NCBI RefSeq assembly: GCF_027744825.2
Contig: NC_071335.1
Coordinates: forward strand, 27,865,001 to 27,929,000
Length of the DNA stretch: 64,000 nucleotides
From: Synchiropus splendidus
Lineage: Eukaryota > Chordata > Actinopteri > Syngnathiformes > Callionymidae
Reading direction: 5' to 3'
Part shown: piece after piece, positions 12,761 through 25,829 of the stretch
How positions within the stretch are numbered: position 1 is the stretch's first letter
Layout of the letters: each line of letters opens with the position of its first letter
Program-made: the position numbers and the translations under genes
The notes under the pieces: model-generated
What the model saw: the letters and a program-made list of their open reading frames with translations, nothing else
What the model was told of the DNA's origin: nothing
Databases searched by the model: none

Positions 12761-15139
12761 TAACACAGCTCATGTTCGGATTCTACAACCATACACGTTG
12801 TTTTGTGCTCCGGGAAGAATGGAACACTGAATTAATAAATCGAACACGGATTTCAGATGCAGCTGCTATTATATTCATTTCATAATTCTGCCTCAACCAC
12901 CTTCTCATCATGTAGAGTAGCAGCGGTTCTGAAGATGTCCAAGCTTCTCACCCCCTCACTTGCGAGGTGAAATTAGAGTCCAGATGGTAACAAACAACGA
13001 AATAATATTTTGCTTGGCTTTTATCTTTGCAGAGCAGCTGCAGCAATGACTTTAAATGTAAAAGAAAGAAAGAGGAATTGTTTTACTGGCTCAGTTTATC
13101 ACCTGCAGTCACATCTGTCAAACTGGATTTATGAAACCTGACTAGCGCGGAATTAAGAGGAGCTCAGCGCCGGAGGTGAAACGGTGGAAGCATGACCTCA
13201 TTTGTGACAGCAGCCAATCCCTGTGTGATTTCTGATAACTCCTCTTCATGCGCTGCTGTTTTCCCACAAAAGATCAATTAGCTCGAGTAACTAGCTTTAG
13301 CGCCTGCACTAAAATAAATATGTAAATCTGTGACTTTTTTTTTTGTCCTCTGTCCTCATCTTCAAGGTTTAATTAAATACTGCCACATTTGGCTGGACTC
13401 ACGGTTTGAGCAGGTTTGTCCATATTTAAAAATCTTAAATGTATTAAGTATAAGCAAGGAGAACTTCCACATGGCTTCATAGATCTACACCTACAAGCTA
13501 ACTGTAGTACAATCAGGAAGATAGTGCCACTCAAAAATCCATATTCATGAGAATGACAGCCGAACAGGTTGCAGTATTAAGCTATTATTGTCGCTACATT
13601 CCAGCATTTTAGCATGGTGGCGTCTACCTATAGCTCTCCTCCCACCCACTTGCTGGATTACATAAGGCAGGTGTGTCAAACTCATCCGCTCGAGAGGCCG
13701 AAACAGGCATTGCTTCCCTCGCACCTGCATGCTCCTGTCTAAAGACTGACATTTATCTTCTCTGCTACCCAAAGCGCTAGTTTTTGCTCAACTCTAAATT
13801 AGTCGTGAATTGCAATTCAAGGGAACAACATGTATTTAAAAGTCTTGTGAGCCACACAACGTGCTGGGCGGGACACATTTGGCCCCCAGGCCTTGAGTTT
13901 CACACATGTCACATAAGGTGTGTGTCGCGGGTTGGCACACACTGCCGCAACCCTTCCACGCCCTGCAGCGGCCTCAAAAACCTGTACACTCTTTTTAACT
14001 GACTGAACATAAAAACCTGGCAAAAATAACATTGGACGGATTGTATCACGATTCATTTAAACTGGAAACTGTGCTTATGTTCGTGATCATTTGTGCCTGA
14101 ATTCAAGCTAAGACGCTAACATCATACTTCTCTTTAAATAGAGCTGTGTGTGTATCTGCATTACTTCCGCCGAATAATCGGATCACATGTCTTCCAGCAT
14201 GTTAAGCCTTTTAATCAGAACATCAAACTGCCAACCTTGACTTCAAAAGTTTCTCTATTCTTGCTATGAACTCCGGTTTAGCGTCTGAGTCATTTAAGGT
14301 TCGTCACCGTCTTTGTGTTGTGAAGGTAAAGCTTTTTAGCCAACAGTTTTCAAACCTTCTGCCTGCCCCTCCCGCGTCTGTGAACGTTTGGCTGCAGCTT
14401 GTTTGAAGCAGCTATTAAAAATGGTTCAAACCACTGCACCTTTCAAATAAAAAAGAAACTTCTGAAGTTTATTTGCTTAGGTTGTTGCACAACATTTGTT
14501 TAGCACGAAGTTAGCTTGTTATCCGTTAATGGTTTTCCATTAGATATTCAACTTTTGCTCTTTCTAAAGGCTGTAGATTGAAATCGGTTCCATGTGATAC
14601 GAACTATAAATATGAAAAATCTTGCACTATACTGTACACACGAACAAGCGGCTAAAGGACTCACTGTCGCTAAGCAGCGTCACTATACACTACATAAAGG
14701 TGTCTGCCATTTGCTTGTGTAAAGTAATAACTACATCAGGCTTCATATTGGCACATTGGTTGGTTTGAATGCAACAATACTTTCATACATTTTTCAAGAC
14801 AAATTATTACACTCGAGTCCCAACTGGACTAGTATACTTCAAGTCATGTTAAAATCCTTACTTCTGGATATTGACTTCATGATGCATCATAAAAAAACTA
14901 AAAAATGCTAATACTATTCTGTAATGTAATTTTTACTGCACAAAACGTAATATGTTGAAATGGTTGGTTATTTACTTTACTTAGATAATTAGCGGTGCCT
15001 CCTCGTGGCTCACCTTGGGAACAATCCAAATAATGTGATCTTTTGCGAGAGCTGACCTTTAAATCGAAATGTATTTGTTTTAAAAAGTTAGGGTTGAAAT
15101 TTTACACTTATTGTTATGTATTTTAAATTTACCAATTTA

Positions 15140-15335
15140 CATTGCAAAAACAATGTTAATAAAGTTATTATTCATTGTAAGTTGATCTCTCTTTTATCTT
15201 TTCTGTCTTTTGTTAACAAGGATACAATGTTATGCAGACGTGTACTTATATTAATTTTCTGACAAATGAAACTATTTACAGAGGCGACAGAGAGTTGGGG
15301 GGCGTGAAACGTGTACTTGGTCCTGGGGGGAGAAC
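15140..15335 (+). repeat. Dispersed repeat, copy 1
   Basis: Shares a long alignable stretch with 20335-20525 on the same strand, starting AAAACAATGTTAATAAAG and running through TGTACTTATA and ATTTACAGAGGCG to GGGAGGCGTGAAAC-like sequence. The copies are interspersed and diverged; the type (probably a non-autonomous DNA transposon) is inferred, since ends and target duplications are unclear. Confidence 0.55.
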
Positions 15336-16914
15336 CATTGTCTTACAGGATCAAAGCAGTACCATTGCTTCCGATCAAGGGCTGCAAATGGCTGCAGGGC
15401 TACACATCAGATATGCTGAGCAACATTCCAAAGTTTGTCAAAGACTTTGGAACGTTGTATTTCAAGAAACAAAATGAAAAACAAACAAGAAACTAGCTTT
15501 AAAATCTACAACCAAACCAAATCAAAACAATTGTGATTTTACATTAACATAAACCTCTTGTAAGATCAGGTATGTTTTTGTCTGAAGGTAGCTGGATATT
15601 TTATGTGGACGAAATATAGTTTATGCTGGCTGACCTGGACGTTGAAGATAATCCAATATTATAGAGTTAAACAAGAGATGGAAAATAAACAGCGCTGAAA
15701 GTAACATTGACAATCCTTTTAGAGTAACAGCAACTTCAAATGAAGAATGTGATGGCACTTTCGACATGATGCAAAACCTTTATATGAGAAAAATACTACA
15801 TATACTTGCACCGGTATATATAGCAGACTACAGTACGTCTGTTCTACTTCCTGGTCTAAGGTCTCTATTGCGGGTTTTTTGTTTGCCAACGCACCAAAAT
15901 CAGAATCAACCTCGTAATGGAGAATTCAGCAGAACGAAAGATACATTTATTCAATGATAGCAAAACATGTGCATCACTGAACAAGCTTTTCAGCTTCAAA
16001 CTATGCGTTAAGTCAGCGGCCAATTATTTCCTAAGCTAATAGCTGACCAAGCTTAGCTCCACAGTACAAGAAACAGTGAGACAGCAATGCAAATGGATGT
16101 TTCCACCACACTGGAGCCCAACTCATGTGATCCACTGAATTCTAGTCTCTTCTCAACTAGTTCAGTTCATCATCGCGATGCGTTCAGGCTTACATAAATG
16201 ATCTCTGAGTGTGTTCTTGCAACGTGCTCCCAGCCGCTGCCACACCCACTGAACCTCACACACACACACAGCAATAAAACGATCCTCGCTGAACTGCAAA
16301 TGGTGGGCACTGAGCGCACCTGCAGGTTACACAGCAGTGAATTTGAAGCTTGGAAGTGTCACTGTTCCCACTTGTAAATTATATCTCTATGTTGAAGAAA
16401 ACGTATGGCGTGCATTAGTTTGATGTCTGAAATGCAAAGCCACAGAAAAACAAATCAGTGTTACTTCCATCTGAAGCTGGAAACATTCACATGCATATTG
16501 TGGGGTAGAGTTAGGGGCTGCAGAGCTTTTCCTGAACATCAACACAAACATATTTTGTGTTTTAACCAACACAAAAAGGCGCATGCTGCTGTGAAATATA
16601 ACGCTATTATTTACATTTGCTGTTTGCCTGGTTACATAAAAGCTTGAGCTAGGTTTGAAAAGCAGCCTTGTTCAAGATTCATGACACTGAAGACAGATCA
16701 CCTGTCAGAACCGGTTTGTAGCCTCCAGGATTGGACTGAAAAACTAGCCGGAGGTGTGGCCATATTACACACTCCAGAATCCAAAAGTTCATCTGCCAAC
16801 TTTGATAATTATAAATGTAATTATACTCTCACTACACAAATGAGAGTGCCCTGCATGAGTAGGTGGAGTAGAGAATCAATTCAGGTAGGTCTCCTCCCTT
16901 CAGCACGGCTGGTA

Positions 16915-17024
16915 TTCCCTCCCATGCCAGGGCCATGAGGATAAAAGAGGAGTGAAGAGTAAGTTCTGCATCTCGGTCCACCCTCTGCTCTCCAAGGCAC
17001 AGAGACCAGTGAACAGACCTCACC
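16915..17024 (+). promoter_or_regulatory. Keratin B core promoter and 5' UTR
   Basis: An ATAAAA TATA-type box (16941-16946) in the context GAGGATAAAAG lies 79 bases before the ATG at 17025. The 5' UTR shares the CTCTCCAAGGCACAGAGAC block with the other array members. Confidence 0.65.
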
Positions 17025-18774
17025 ATGGAAATGTACAGATCTTCCAGCATCCGATCCTCCTCAGGAAGCGGAATGGGAAGCTTTGGCATGAGAAGTGGAG
17101 GTGGTTCATTTAGGAAGGCTTTCTCTGTGCATGGCGGTTCAGGCGGCGGTGGAATTAGATCCTCAGTGGCCAGCTACACCCTCAGCGCAAGGGGTGGTGG
17201 AGGTGGTGGAGGTGCCGGTGCTGGCTTTGCGTTCGGCATGGGTGCAGGTGCTGGAGGTGCTGGAGGAGGCATGGACCTCCACGTTGGAGCCAATGAGAAG
17301 GCCACCATGCAGAACCTGAATGACCGTCTGGCCACTTACCTGGACAAGGTGCGCAAACTAGAGGCGGCCAACGCTGAGCTGGAGCTGAAGATCCGCCAGT
17401 TCCTGGAGAGCAAGACCTCCCCCACTGCAAGAAACTACGATGCTTATTATGCAACCATCGCCGAGCTGCAGGGAAAGGTAGGTGTGACTTTAGTGAACAA
17501 TATTTGGATTGTGTAGCTGTTTGAAACCCCCTGGGAGCTCAAACTCATTAATGGCCATGTCTTGCAGATCCAGGATGCCACCAGGGTCAATGGTGGAATC
17601 TATCTGGCTATTGACAACGCCAAACTAGCAGCAGACGACTTCAGGATCAAGTGAGTCACCTGGTTCTCAGGTAGACCAAGAGTTTTGAGGGTCAACACGT
17701 TCATGTGTTTGTTTCTCTGTCATGAAGGTATGAGAATGAACTCGCCATGCGCCAGTCAGTGGAAGCAGATATCGCCGGCCTGAAGAGGATGTTGGATGAG
17801 CTGACCTTGGCCAGATCAGACCTGGAGATGCAGATTGAAGGCCTGAAGGAGGAGCTGATCTTCCTCAAGAAGAACCACCTTGAGGTTAATTTTTCATGTT
17901 TCCCGTTTATCAAGACGATGTTAGTTTCTCACAATCATGTTTTCAACAGGAAATGGCTGCCATGAAAGACTCTATGGCTGGACAGGTCCACGTTGAGGTC
18001 GATGCAAAACCAGGTATTGACCTGAACGCTGTCATGGAAGAGATCCGTGAGCAGTACGAGGGTGTTGCTGCAAAGAACGCACGAGACCTGGAGGCCTGGT
18101 TCCTGAAGAAGGTGGGATCACCATTTCAAAACTTTAAAACACAAACTGACGTTTCTTCTGCTGCAGACAGAGGATCTGAACAAGGAGGTGGCTATCAGCA
18201 CAGAGACCCTCCAGACCTCCAAGTCAGAGATCTCTGATATCCGTCGCACACTGCAGGGCTTGGAAATCGAGCTCCAGTCTCAGCTTACCATGGTAATTCT
18301 GAACGTTCCAGCTCCTCAGCAAGCTTCCACAGTCCTCACAGTCATTGTTGCTCACTTCAGTTGCTTGGTATCTTCCTCAGAAAGCGGCTCTGGAAGGAAC
18401 TCTTGCAGAAACAGAGGCGCGATACTCCATGAAACTCCAAAGCCTCCAGATGCAGGTGACCAGTCTGGAAGAACAGATCATGTGTCTGCGTACCGACATT
18501 GAGAAGCAGAGCCAGGAGTACCAAATGTTGCTTGACATCAAGACTCGACTGGAGATGGAGATTGCTGAATACAGGAGGCTGCTGGACGGAGAGGCGAGGT
18601 AAGACAAGGAAGCTGGGTGCTGCTACAATCACAGCTTCACACATCTGTTCCGACACCTCATTTCTTCACAGCAAATCCTCCAGCAGCAGCAGCAGCACCA
18701 CCACCAAAGTGGTCATTGTCACGGAGGAAATGGTTAATGGCAAGGTGGTGTCCTCTTCTAAGACCACCAGCTAA
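17025..18774 (+). CDS. Type I keratin B, complete (433 aa)
   Basis: Seven coding exons: 17025-17477, 17568-17650, 17728-17884, 17950-18111, 18167-18292, 18381-18598 and 18672-18774, with GT/AG borders and continuous phase. They encode a 433-residue acidic keratin. The head (1-89) is Gly/Ser-rich with long Gly runs (residues 57-63). The rod starts at about N90 (coil 1A initiation motif) and ends in the EYRRLLDGE helix-termination motif at about residues 388-398. The tail of about 34 residues has a run of seven Ser followed by [17 protein letters not shown]. It would pair with a type II keratin in epithelial intermediate filaments. The tail exon and intron 6 differ from the downstream array (only the first about 27 nt of intron 6 match), whereas intron 5 is identical to theirs. 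A polyadenylation signal lies at 18860-18865. Most similar to keratin A in the inverted arm. Confidence 0.93.
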
Positions 18775-18899
18775 ACTGTCCAATGAAACAACTGCGTCAG
18801 GAACGGCTGAGGACCGAGACATTCAATTCCATGAGTTCCATCACAAATATGCTGGATTGAATAAAACTCTCTGAACTTATATGGTGTTCTGTTTCTTGA

Positions 18900-21800
18900 T
18901 TGGGTCATCTGAAGAAAAACAGCATTAAATCAACATGGAAAGTCATATTGAAATACAGCTTCAACATCTTCAAAATATGTCTTGCAACTTGAGAAAAAAA
19001 AAACAGTAGATGCAAACGCAGTGGTGCGAAGGAGCATCCTAGCAGCACCCAGAAACCATTGCTCGTGATCTGTGGTAACCTGCTCCTTTATTGGTTACCT
19101 CATAATAGATTCTCACTTCAGTAGACTGAAGACACTTTTCAAAAGCTTCCATTTTCTTTTAAATATAGTTGTAATGTATCTTAATTTTCACAAACCAAGA
19201 GACGGTGCATTCCGCATAATAGTCGAGGGTTTGTCATGACATGTCATGTAAATGGATACGTATATATTGGATGCTGAAAAATGCAGTCACAAAGTAGTGT
19301 CGGTGTAATATATATTGAAGCTGGTGATGAGGAAGAATGTGGGCTAATGTTTACGTCAGTGTTTATCTGATGTGTGTGGGGTTTTTTCTGCTAATGGATG
19401 ACCAAATATTTGAAGTCCCATGGCAAACTGTAAAAGGTATACAGGAACCATCAACAATCAATAAATCCCGCATACAGAGTGACATCACGAAGAGGGCCAA
19501 GCAGGGTAACGTCGCGGTTTTAGGGCAGACAATCCAGGTTTTTAACCCCTTCACTGGTGCTCGGCGCAGCCCGAGTTCGGACACCTTTTTATGTGCTGCT
19601 TTTGAGGGTGCAACTGAACTGGACAACAAAAGAACGCTCCTGTGCTAGCTCCAGCTTCGCATGCTGAAAAGACAGACCTCCTTCAGTCCGGAATGGTCAA
19701 AAGAGAACTCTTATATGACAAAGAGCAGCAGAGATGACCCACATACATGTCTTGTTCTTCGTCTGTGTGATGCTGACCTCAGTACCAGAAGAAAGGGGGC
19801 TGCTGAAACATTCAATGTTCAGCCTTATCATGAACATTTTGTCCTATTTTCAAAACATATTTCATGGTGAATACTTGATATAGAGTGACCTAGTCGGTCA
19901 ACTAAAGGTTACTATCTGATGGCTTTGTTGGCCAACATATCCACTGAGCTCAGAGTGAGTGGCAGTTAGTATTCCTCAAAGTACTTTTTCACCAGTCAGG
20001 TGCCCCAAGCCTGGACTCAGTTCATCATCAGTCTGGTGCTGCTTGTTTGGCTGCAATGGACTCTTGACTCCCGACTGAAAATGTCATTAGGTCAATGTGA
20101 CACTGGCACTTTGCATGACATCAGACAGCCGAGCACCACTTCCACTCTTTTCTTCTCACCATCATATCCTTAGCTATTTCACTCATCGTATCCTTAGGGG
20201 AGCGGAGCGATGCCGGTGGGGCGCATGTGACCCCGGGGAACATACTTTTTTGCCATAAGTGTAATTGCACATCCACTCATGACTTTTTTTTTTTTTCAGG
20301 CAAATTGATGGACTTTAAGTCTTTTCTTTTACAGACAAAAACAATGTTAATAAAGTTATTCTTCATTGTAAGTTGATCTATATTACTTTCTTTTTTCTTT
20401 TCTTTAATGCTAACAAATATACAATGCTAGGCAGAGGTGTACTTATAACAATTTTATAGACAAATGATACTATTTACAGAGGCGGTGGAGGATTGGGAGG
20501 CGTGAAACTTCTTCCTTTGGGGAGCACAACAGAAAATAAGCAAAGCACTGAGTTACAGCAAGTCCGTTCTCTATGATTAGAGTCATATTTCCTGTAAAAC
20601 AACTGCCAGCTATAATGTTAGGCTCATAGTATTGTGTTCCAAAGGTCAGGCCCTGTCCTTATTGAGCTTGACTCCCTTGCTATAGATGGTTATCCACATA
20701 GATGGCAGCATATGGAGGATACTACGCCCAGTCCAAACTTGCACTAAAAAAGCAATGAATTGGCTGCTCTCTGTAAGAGTTGAAGATATTGACCTCACTG
20801 ATGGCCATGCTCTGCCTACACCGGGTCGCTGTCTCCGTCTAGGTGTTTTAGAGCAGGACAAAGGGAGCAGTACATGAATCTTTACCCTGGTTAGCGATGG
20901 CCCTGCGAGCACCTCCCCTGTGACACTCTACCACGGTCCAGTGTGGAGACAGGAAAGGTTTTACACCTCAATATGAAGAAAAAACAGTCAGTAAATGTAG
21001 CTAACAGGACACGTCTGCATACAGAGGCTGCGTTATACACAATAACCAACTGATCGATCCGCGCACGTTATGTTTTTTCGAGTTCTGGATTTTCATTCGA
21101 AATCAGAAGCAAAAAAATCTCGAAATTTTCATTTGAACTCCGATTTGTTCGAAGTCTGGGACGTTCGAAAACCGAGGTTCCACTGTATATTTTTTTACGT
21201 GGCTCATGCCACCAATAACATGGCCCTGGTCTGTGTGTGTGAGCGACGCTGCAGGGTGGAGCGTCTCATCTCCACTCCTCTGAATTAAACAATGAATAAT
21301 AGTTGAAACACATGCCATACGTTTAGTTTAGGGAATGACAAAGTGAAACGTGGAACTGTGTCATGTAAATTGTGTTGATGGTGGATCTGATGACAGTCTA
21401 TGTCTTAGGACAGCGACTCACATCGGCACTGATCGTACGCCAAGCCTGCCCGGCTTCCACTGACTGGCACGAGGTTTATTGTTTATGTTTCAAAGTTAAA
21501 CGCAAGTCAAAGTCTTTGAACAATATTTTGACATTTCGCCGGAATACCTCTTACTTTTTCATCTTATTTCCTGTACAAACAATCATCTCAATCGCAGCTT
21601 CAAAATCGCAGCCAGTTTGGTGGCTCATTTGGTGAAGAGCCGCGGGATTCATGTTGTTACTATTCAGTACGGAAGCCACGGGTTTGCCAGGCCCGATGTA
21701 GATAGTGGATGATCTCTCTCAGCAGCTTGGCCTGCCCATGGTGCTGACAGTGGCCACAATTCACAATGCACAGCAACAAATGGCCAAAGCTGGAGATGAG

Positions 21801-21960
21801 AAGTTTCACTATCCGTACAATAGGAAGAGAATATCCTAGATAGATGTCACAAGAACGCACTTTCATACAGGAGCAGTGTTCGTCATCAGACTTGACATCT
21901 ACAGCTCTCTCCACTCCAACCCTCGGGGAAAGGTGCAGATGACCACATAGCATGTATAGG
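18900..21960. other. Intergenic region B-C, no gene recognised
   Basis: No splice-compatible coding exon was found on either strand. An open frame of about 100 codons at 19337-19648 has low-complexity codon choice and no recognisable domain. Contains the second dispersed repeat copy (20335-20525) and, at 21060-21190, sequence ending ACCGAGGTTCCACTGTA that resembles a common vertebrate interspersed repeat. Confidence 0.5.
20335..20525 (+). repeat. Dispersed repeat, copy 2
   Basis: Same-strand partner of 15140-15335, with matching blocks AACAATGTTAATAAAGTTAT, TTCATTGTAAGTTGATCT, GTGTACTTATA and CTATTTACAGAGGCGG. It lies outside the inverted duplication, so it reflects an independent insertion rather than the duplication itself. 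Confidence 0.55.
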
Positions 21961-22121
21961 TGCAGCACAGCCGATATGTAAGGAATGTCTCCTCCCTCAG
22001 AGCAACAGGTGTCGCCTCCCAGGCAGCCACAATGAGGATAAAAGGGCAGTGAGGGCTGAGCTCTGCATCTCAGTCCTCATCAGCTCTCCAAGGCACAGAG
22101 ACCCACCGAGCAGATCTTACC
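21850..22121 (+). promoter_or_regulatory. Keratin C promoter region
   Basis: A TATA-type box ATAAAA lies at 22038-22043, 84 bases before the ATG. A diverged piece of the array's upstream block is visible at 21850-21892 (AACGCACTTTCATACAGGAG). A further conserved stretch near 21985-22010 carries the AATGTCTCCTCC-like motif. Confidence 0.55.
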
Positions 22122-23857
22122 ATGGAGGTGTTCAGATCCAGCAGCATCAGAAGCTCATCTGGCAGCTACGGGATGGGAGGTGGTTCCGCCCGTAGGTCAC
22201 TGTCCGTGTACGGTGGCGCTGGTGGCTCTGGAGTAAAAGCCTCAGTGGCCTCCCGCTCCTTCAGCTCAGGAGGTAGTGCTGCTGGCTTTGGGTTTGGCAT
22301 GGGAGGAGGTGCAGCAGGAGGCATGGACCTCCACGTTGGAGCCAACGAGAAGGCCACCATGCAGAACCTGAACGACCGTCTGGCCACTTACCTGGAGAAG
22401 GTGCGCAAACTAGAGGCGGCCAATGCTGACCTGGAGCTGAAGATTCGCCAGTTCCTGGAGAGCAAGACCTCCCCCTCTGCAAGAGACTACACAGCTCACC
22501 AGGTCACCATCGCTGACCTGCAGGGAAAGGTATGAATACTGATGACGGAAACAGTAAATGATTAACTTGTATCAGTAATGAGTAATGATTCAAATGTGGT
22601 AATCTTTAACTTCCTCTTTCCCTGTCACACAGATCCTGGACGCCACCAGGATCAACGGTGGAATCTATCTGGCTATTGACAACGCCAAACTGGCAGCAGA
22701 CGACTTCAGGACCAAGTGAGTCACCTGGTCCTCAGGTAGATCAGGAGTTTTGAGGGTCAACATGTTCATGTGTTTGTTTCTCTGTAATGAAGGTATGAGA
22801 ATGAACTCGCCATGCGCCAGTCAGTGGAAGCAGATATCGCCGGCCTGAAGAGGATGTTGGATGAGCTGACCTTGGCCAGATCAGACCTGGAGATGCAGAT
22901 TGAAGGCTTGAAGGAGGAGCTGATCTTCCTCAAGAGGAACCACCTGGAGGTCAGTTTCTGTCACGTTTCCCTTCCTCACTTTATTTGAGGATGTTTGTTT
23001 CTCACAATCATGTTTTGACAGGAAATGGCCGCCATGAAGGACTCCATGGCTGGACAGGTCAACGTTGAGGTCGATGCAAAACCAGGCATTGACCTGAGCG
23101 CTGTGATGCGTGAGATCCGTGAGCAGTACGAGGGTGTTGCTGCAAAGAACGCACGAGACCTGGAGGCCTGGTTCCAGACCAAGGTGAGATCACCATTTCA
23201 AAACTGTCAACTTCAAAACACAAACTGACGTTTCTTCTGCTGCAGACAGAGGAATTGAACAAGGAGGTGGCTATCAGCACAGAGACTCTCCAGACCTCCA
23301 AGTCAGAGATCTCTGAGGTCCGTCGCACAGTGCAGAGTTTGGAAATCGAGCTCCAGTCCCAGCTTAGCATGGTAATTCTGAACGTTCCAGCTCCTCAGCA
23401 AGCTTCCACAGTCCTCACAGTCATTGTTGCTCACTTCAGTTGCTTGGTATCTTCCTCAGAAAGCGGCTCTGGAAGGAACTCTTGCAGAAACAGAGGCACG
23501 ATACTCCATGAAACTCCAAAGCCTCCAGATGCAGGTGACCAGTCTGGAAGAACAGCTGATGGGTCTGCGTGCCGACATTGAGAACCAGAGCCAGGAGTAC
23601 AAAATGCTGCTTGACATCAAGACTCGTCTGGAGCTGGAGATTGCTGAATACAGGAGGCTGCTGGACGGAGAGGCGAGGTAAGACAAGGAAGCTGGGTGCT
23701 GCTGCAACCTGCTCTTCAAGTGAGCTTTTTCAATAACCAAACTTCTCCTCTCAACTCCAGGTCCACCACCAGCACCAGCACCAGAGTGGTCATCGTCACT
23801 GAGGAAGTGGTTGATGGACAGGTGGTGACCTCCTCAACTTCTACCACCAGGAGCTAA
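22122..23857 (+). CDS. Type I keratin C, complete (416 aa)
   Basis: Exons 22122-22529, 22633-22715, 22793-22949, 23022-23183, 23246-23371, 23460-23677 and 23761-23857. Head of about 74 residues; rod from N75 to the EYRRLLDGE motif (about 375-383); tail of about 32 residues ending [11 protein letters not shown]. First member of the tandem array. It is a mosaic: its coil 1A reads KLEAANA like A and B rather than LEKANA as in D-I, and exon 4 begins [11 protein letters not shown] like B, while head, promoter and tail are of the array type. Intron 1 (103 bp) is unlike those of E-I. Two AATAAA signals follow at 23928 and 23942. The same exon 3 and intron 2 sequence is found in all neighbours. Confidence 0.94.
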
Positions 23858-23949
23858 TGTGTCTCACAGTGACCACAGGGGAGCGACTGAGGCTGAGCAC
23901 TGAGACTTCAAATCCTAGAGTTCCATCAATAAAATGGATTGAATAAAAG

Positions 23950-25510
23950 TTTCTGAACTCACAGGCCGCTCTGTCCTCCTTTTCTATCTCCACCAAACAC
24001 TCTAACATTGTCAAATGGACACGATTCTTTACTTAAAGAGATCCACAGGTGGTGCTTGCTCTCTTTCATATTTCTATTTCCAGTATTTGTAATAATTCAA
24101 TGAAAGCTCACACTGATCATGACCAGACAGCAACAACTTTTGGACTCCAGAAACTACACAATGCTCTATGAAACCACAGTTGCTGATCTCTGGTTATAAC
24201 AACTTGGTGTTGCAGGTGTGAGTGAATATGTCTGTCGTTCTACCTATGAGGACTCTGTAAAAGAAACTATAAAATAGTGAAATAATATTTCACTATAGTA
24301 CGAATAACAGAAAGCACAAACAAGTGAATTGTTCTCATTTCAACATCCACATACCAACTAACTTTGAAAAAAGGATTTTTTTAAATAGGGCATGGTTTCA
24401 TTGTGGTCAGTGCTGCGGCCACACTGCTGTCTGTAGCTGCTATAAAGCATTTGGGAGTCTTGAGTCCTTTAGTTCCTTATTGCAGCTACCGAATAAACTT
24501 TGGTTGAAAAATATAAACATCTTCAGTTCTTGACACTGGAAAATTAAGGCGCAAGCCTTGTTGCCCTATTTGTTTTAGGTTCATGTGATTCTGTTCCATG
24601 AGTTTGACTGCAAGTTTATAAGTGCCTGCTCAATGAAAGGCGGTAGTTCACGGGTGTCAAACTCAAGGCCCGGGGCAAAAGTCCGACCTGTCACGTCATA
24701 TTCTCTGGCCTGCACAAGTTTTAATATGTAAAGCTGGCTAAAATTGACAGTCACCAAAAACTAGATCACAGCCAGTGTAAGTTGATGCCTACGGAGCTCA
24801 CAATGTTCACGCTTAACTGCTGGCAGATCATAGATGTCAACAATTAATCTGGAAAATTCTCAAAAACAAATGAAAGGAATTTGACAAAAGAAGGAAAAGA
24901 ACTTGTAAGTTTGCAGTTCAAGAAGAAGAAACAAATTCATCTATTTTCACAAGGTGGAGTCAGAGGGAGACCACACAGAGGATTTATGCGAAAGTCATTC
25001 CCTAGTAACTATAGTGCAGAAGGACATTGACTTCGGTCTCCATTCAATTTTTCTGCAAATAGCATTAAATGCACAATCCAACTGCTTGAATCATTACTTG
25101 GACAGTGTCAAAAAGGTTGGACCCTCGTGTGCTTGTTTGAGACCTCTGCTGGACGCAATGTTCACTTCGACTTTGAAAGGGTTTTAGTCAGAATTTAAAT
25201 AACCAGAATGATTCCTAAACCAAATATAGGATGAGTATGTTCACTGAAGGATTGAATAGTAACAGCATGAATCAAGTAAAAAGGACAGAACTTCTGTTTT
25301 CCTTCAACCTGGTTTATTGTTTTTTATAAAAATGATCCATTAATAGAGTTTTAAATTACTGTGAACAAAGGAAAAGCATTGAAACATTTCTTAAACGAAA
25401 ATCCTTCCTTATGCAAACTGCTGTGACAGATAGTAAAGACGTTCCCGATTATGCCTCTATCTCCAGATCTGGCCAACTAAGCCCAGTTTTGACAGCCGTG
25501 ACTCTTACTG
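23950..25510. other. Intergenic C-D with conserved downstream block
   Basis: Two blocks recur downstream of other array genes. One follows the poly(A) signals (about 23970-24190, also after E, F and G). The other, at about 24385-24490, contains GTGGTCAGTGCTGC and TGCTATAAAGCAT and is matched near 33620, 37665 and 42400. They show that the duplicated unit includes the 3' flank. Sequence at 24655-24700 (CAAACTCAAGGCCCGGGG) resembles the end of a fish hAT-like repeat. No coding exon seen. Confidence 0.55.
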
Positions 25511-25514
25511 CGAA

Positions 25515-25829
25515 CTTCCAGACAGTGATCAGGTTTTTCTGCTCAGTCAACTTTCATAAGAATGCACTTTCATACAGATGCTGCTTTCATCATTAGACGA
25601 GGACAAAACACGTCACTCGACGCCAAGCTCAGGTAAACATGTATAGGTGACCACATAGCATGCCAAGGTGGAGCAGAGCACAGATGACAAGAATGTCTCC
25701 ACTTCTGGCCACACAGGTGACCCCTCCCATCCTGCCACGATGAGGATAAAAGGGCACTGAGCGATGGGCTCTGCATCTCAGTCCTCATCAGCTCTCCCAG
25801 GCACTGAGACCCACCGAGCAGACCTTACC
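25515..25829 (+). promoter_or_regulatory. Keratin D promoter region with upstream block
   Basis: A TATA-type box lies at 25746-25751. The upstream conserved block (about 25515-25600: GTGATCAGGTTTTTCTGCTC, then TTTCATAAGAATGCA) sits about 315 bases before the ATG, at nearly the same distance as in E-H. Between them is a short C-rich stretch, CAGGTGACCCCTCCCAT, containing an E-box and a KLF/Sp-type box (inferred). Confidence 0.6.

Larger units (their letters stand above)
11740..17960. repeat. Right arm of the large inverted duplication
   Basis: Inverted partner of 279-4570, carrying keratin B exons 1-3 and promoter at its outer end. It is about 1.9 kb longer than the left arm. Part of the excess is a minisatellite at 11990-12760 and part is sequence between about 13.9 and 16.1 kb, which includes a dispersed repeat copy at 15140-15335. 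A CA-rich microsatellite (16257-16272) matches the GT run at 1983-1995 in the left arm. No gene other than keratin B is recognised in it. Confidence 0.8.

Noticed and set aside
18345..18602. Open frame running from intron 5 into exon 6 (repeated in all copies)
   Set aside because: It begins at a TTG, not an ATG; it is simply exon 6 read backward into the intron until a stop.
19337..19648. 103-codon frame in the B-C spacer
   Set aside because: No domain, no supporting splice sites, and an overlapping antisense frame of similar length; a chance frame.
25764..25829. Upstream in-frame ATG before keratin D
   Set aside because: It lies in the 5' UTR block conserved in all array genes, and the others have no ATG there; the start at 25830 matches all sisters.
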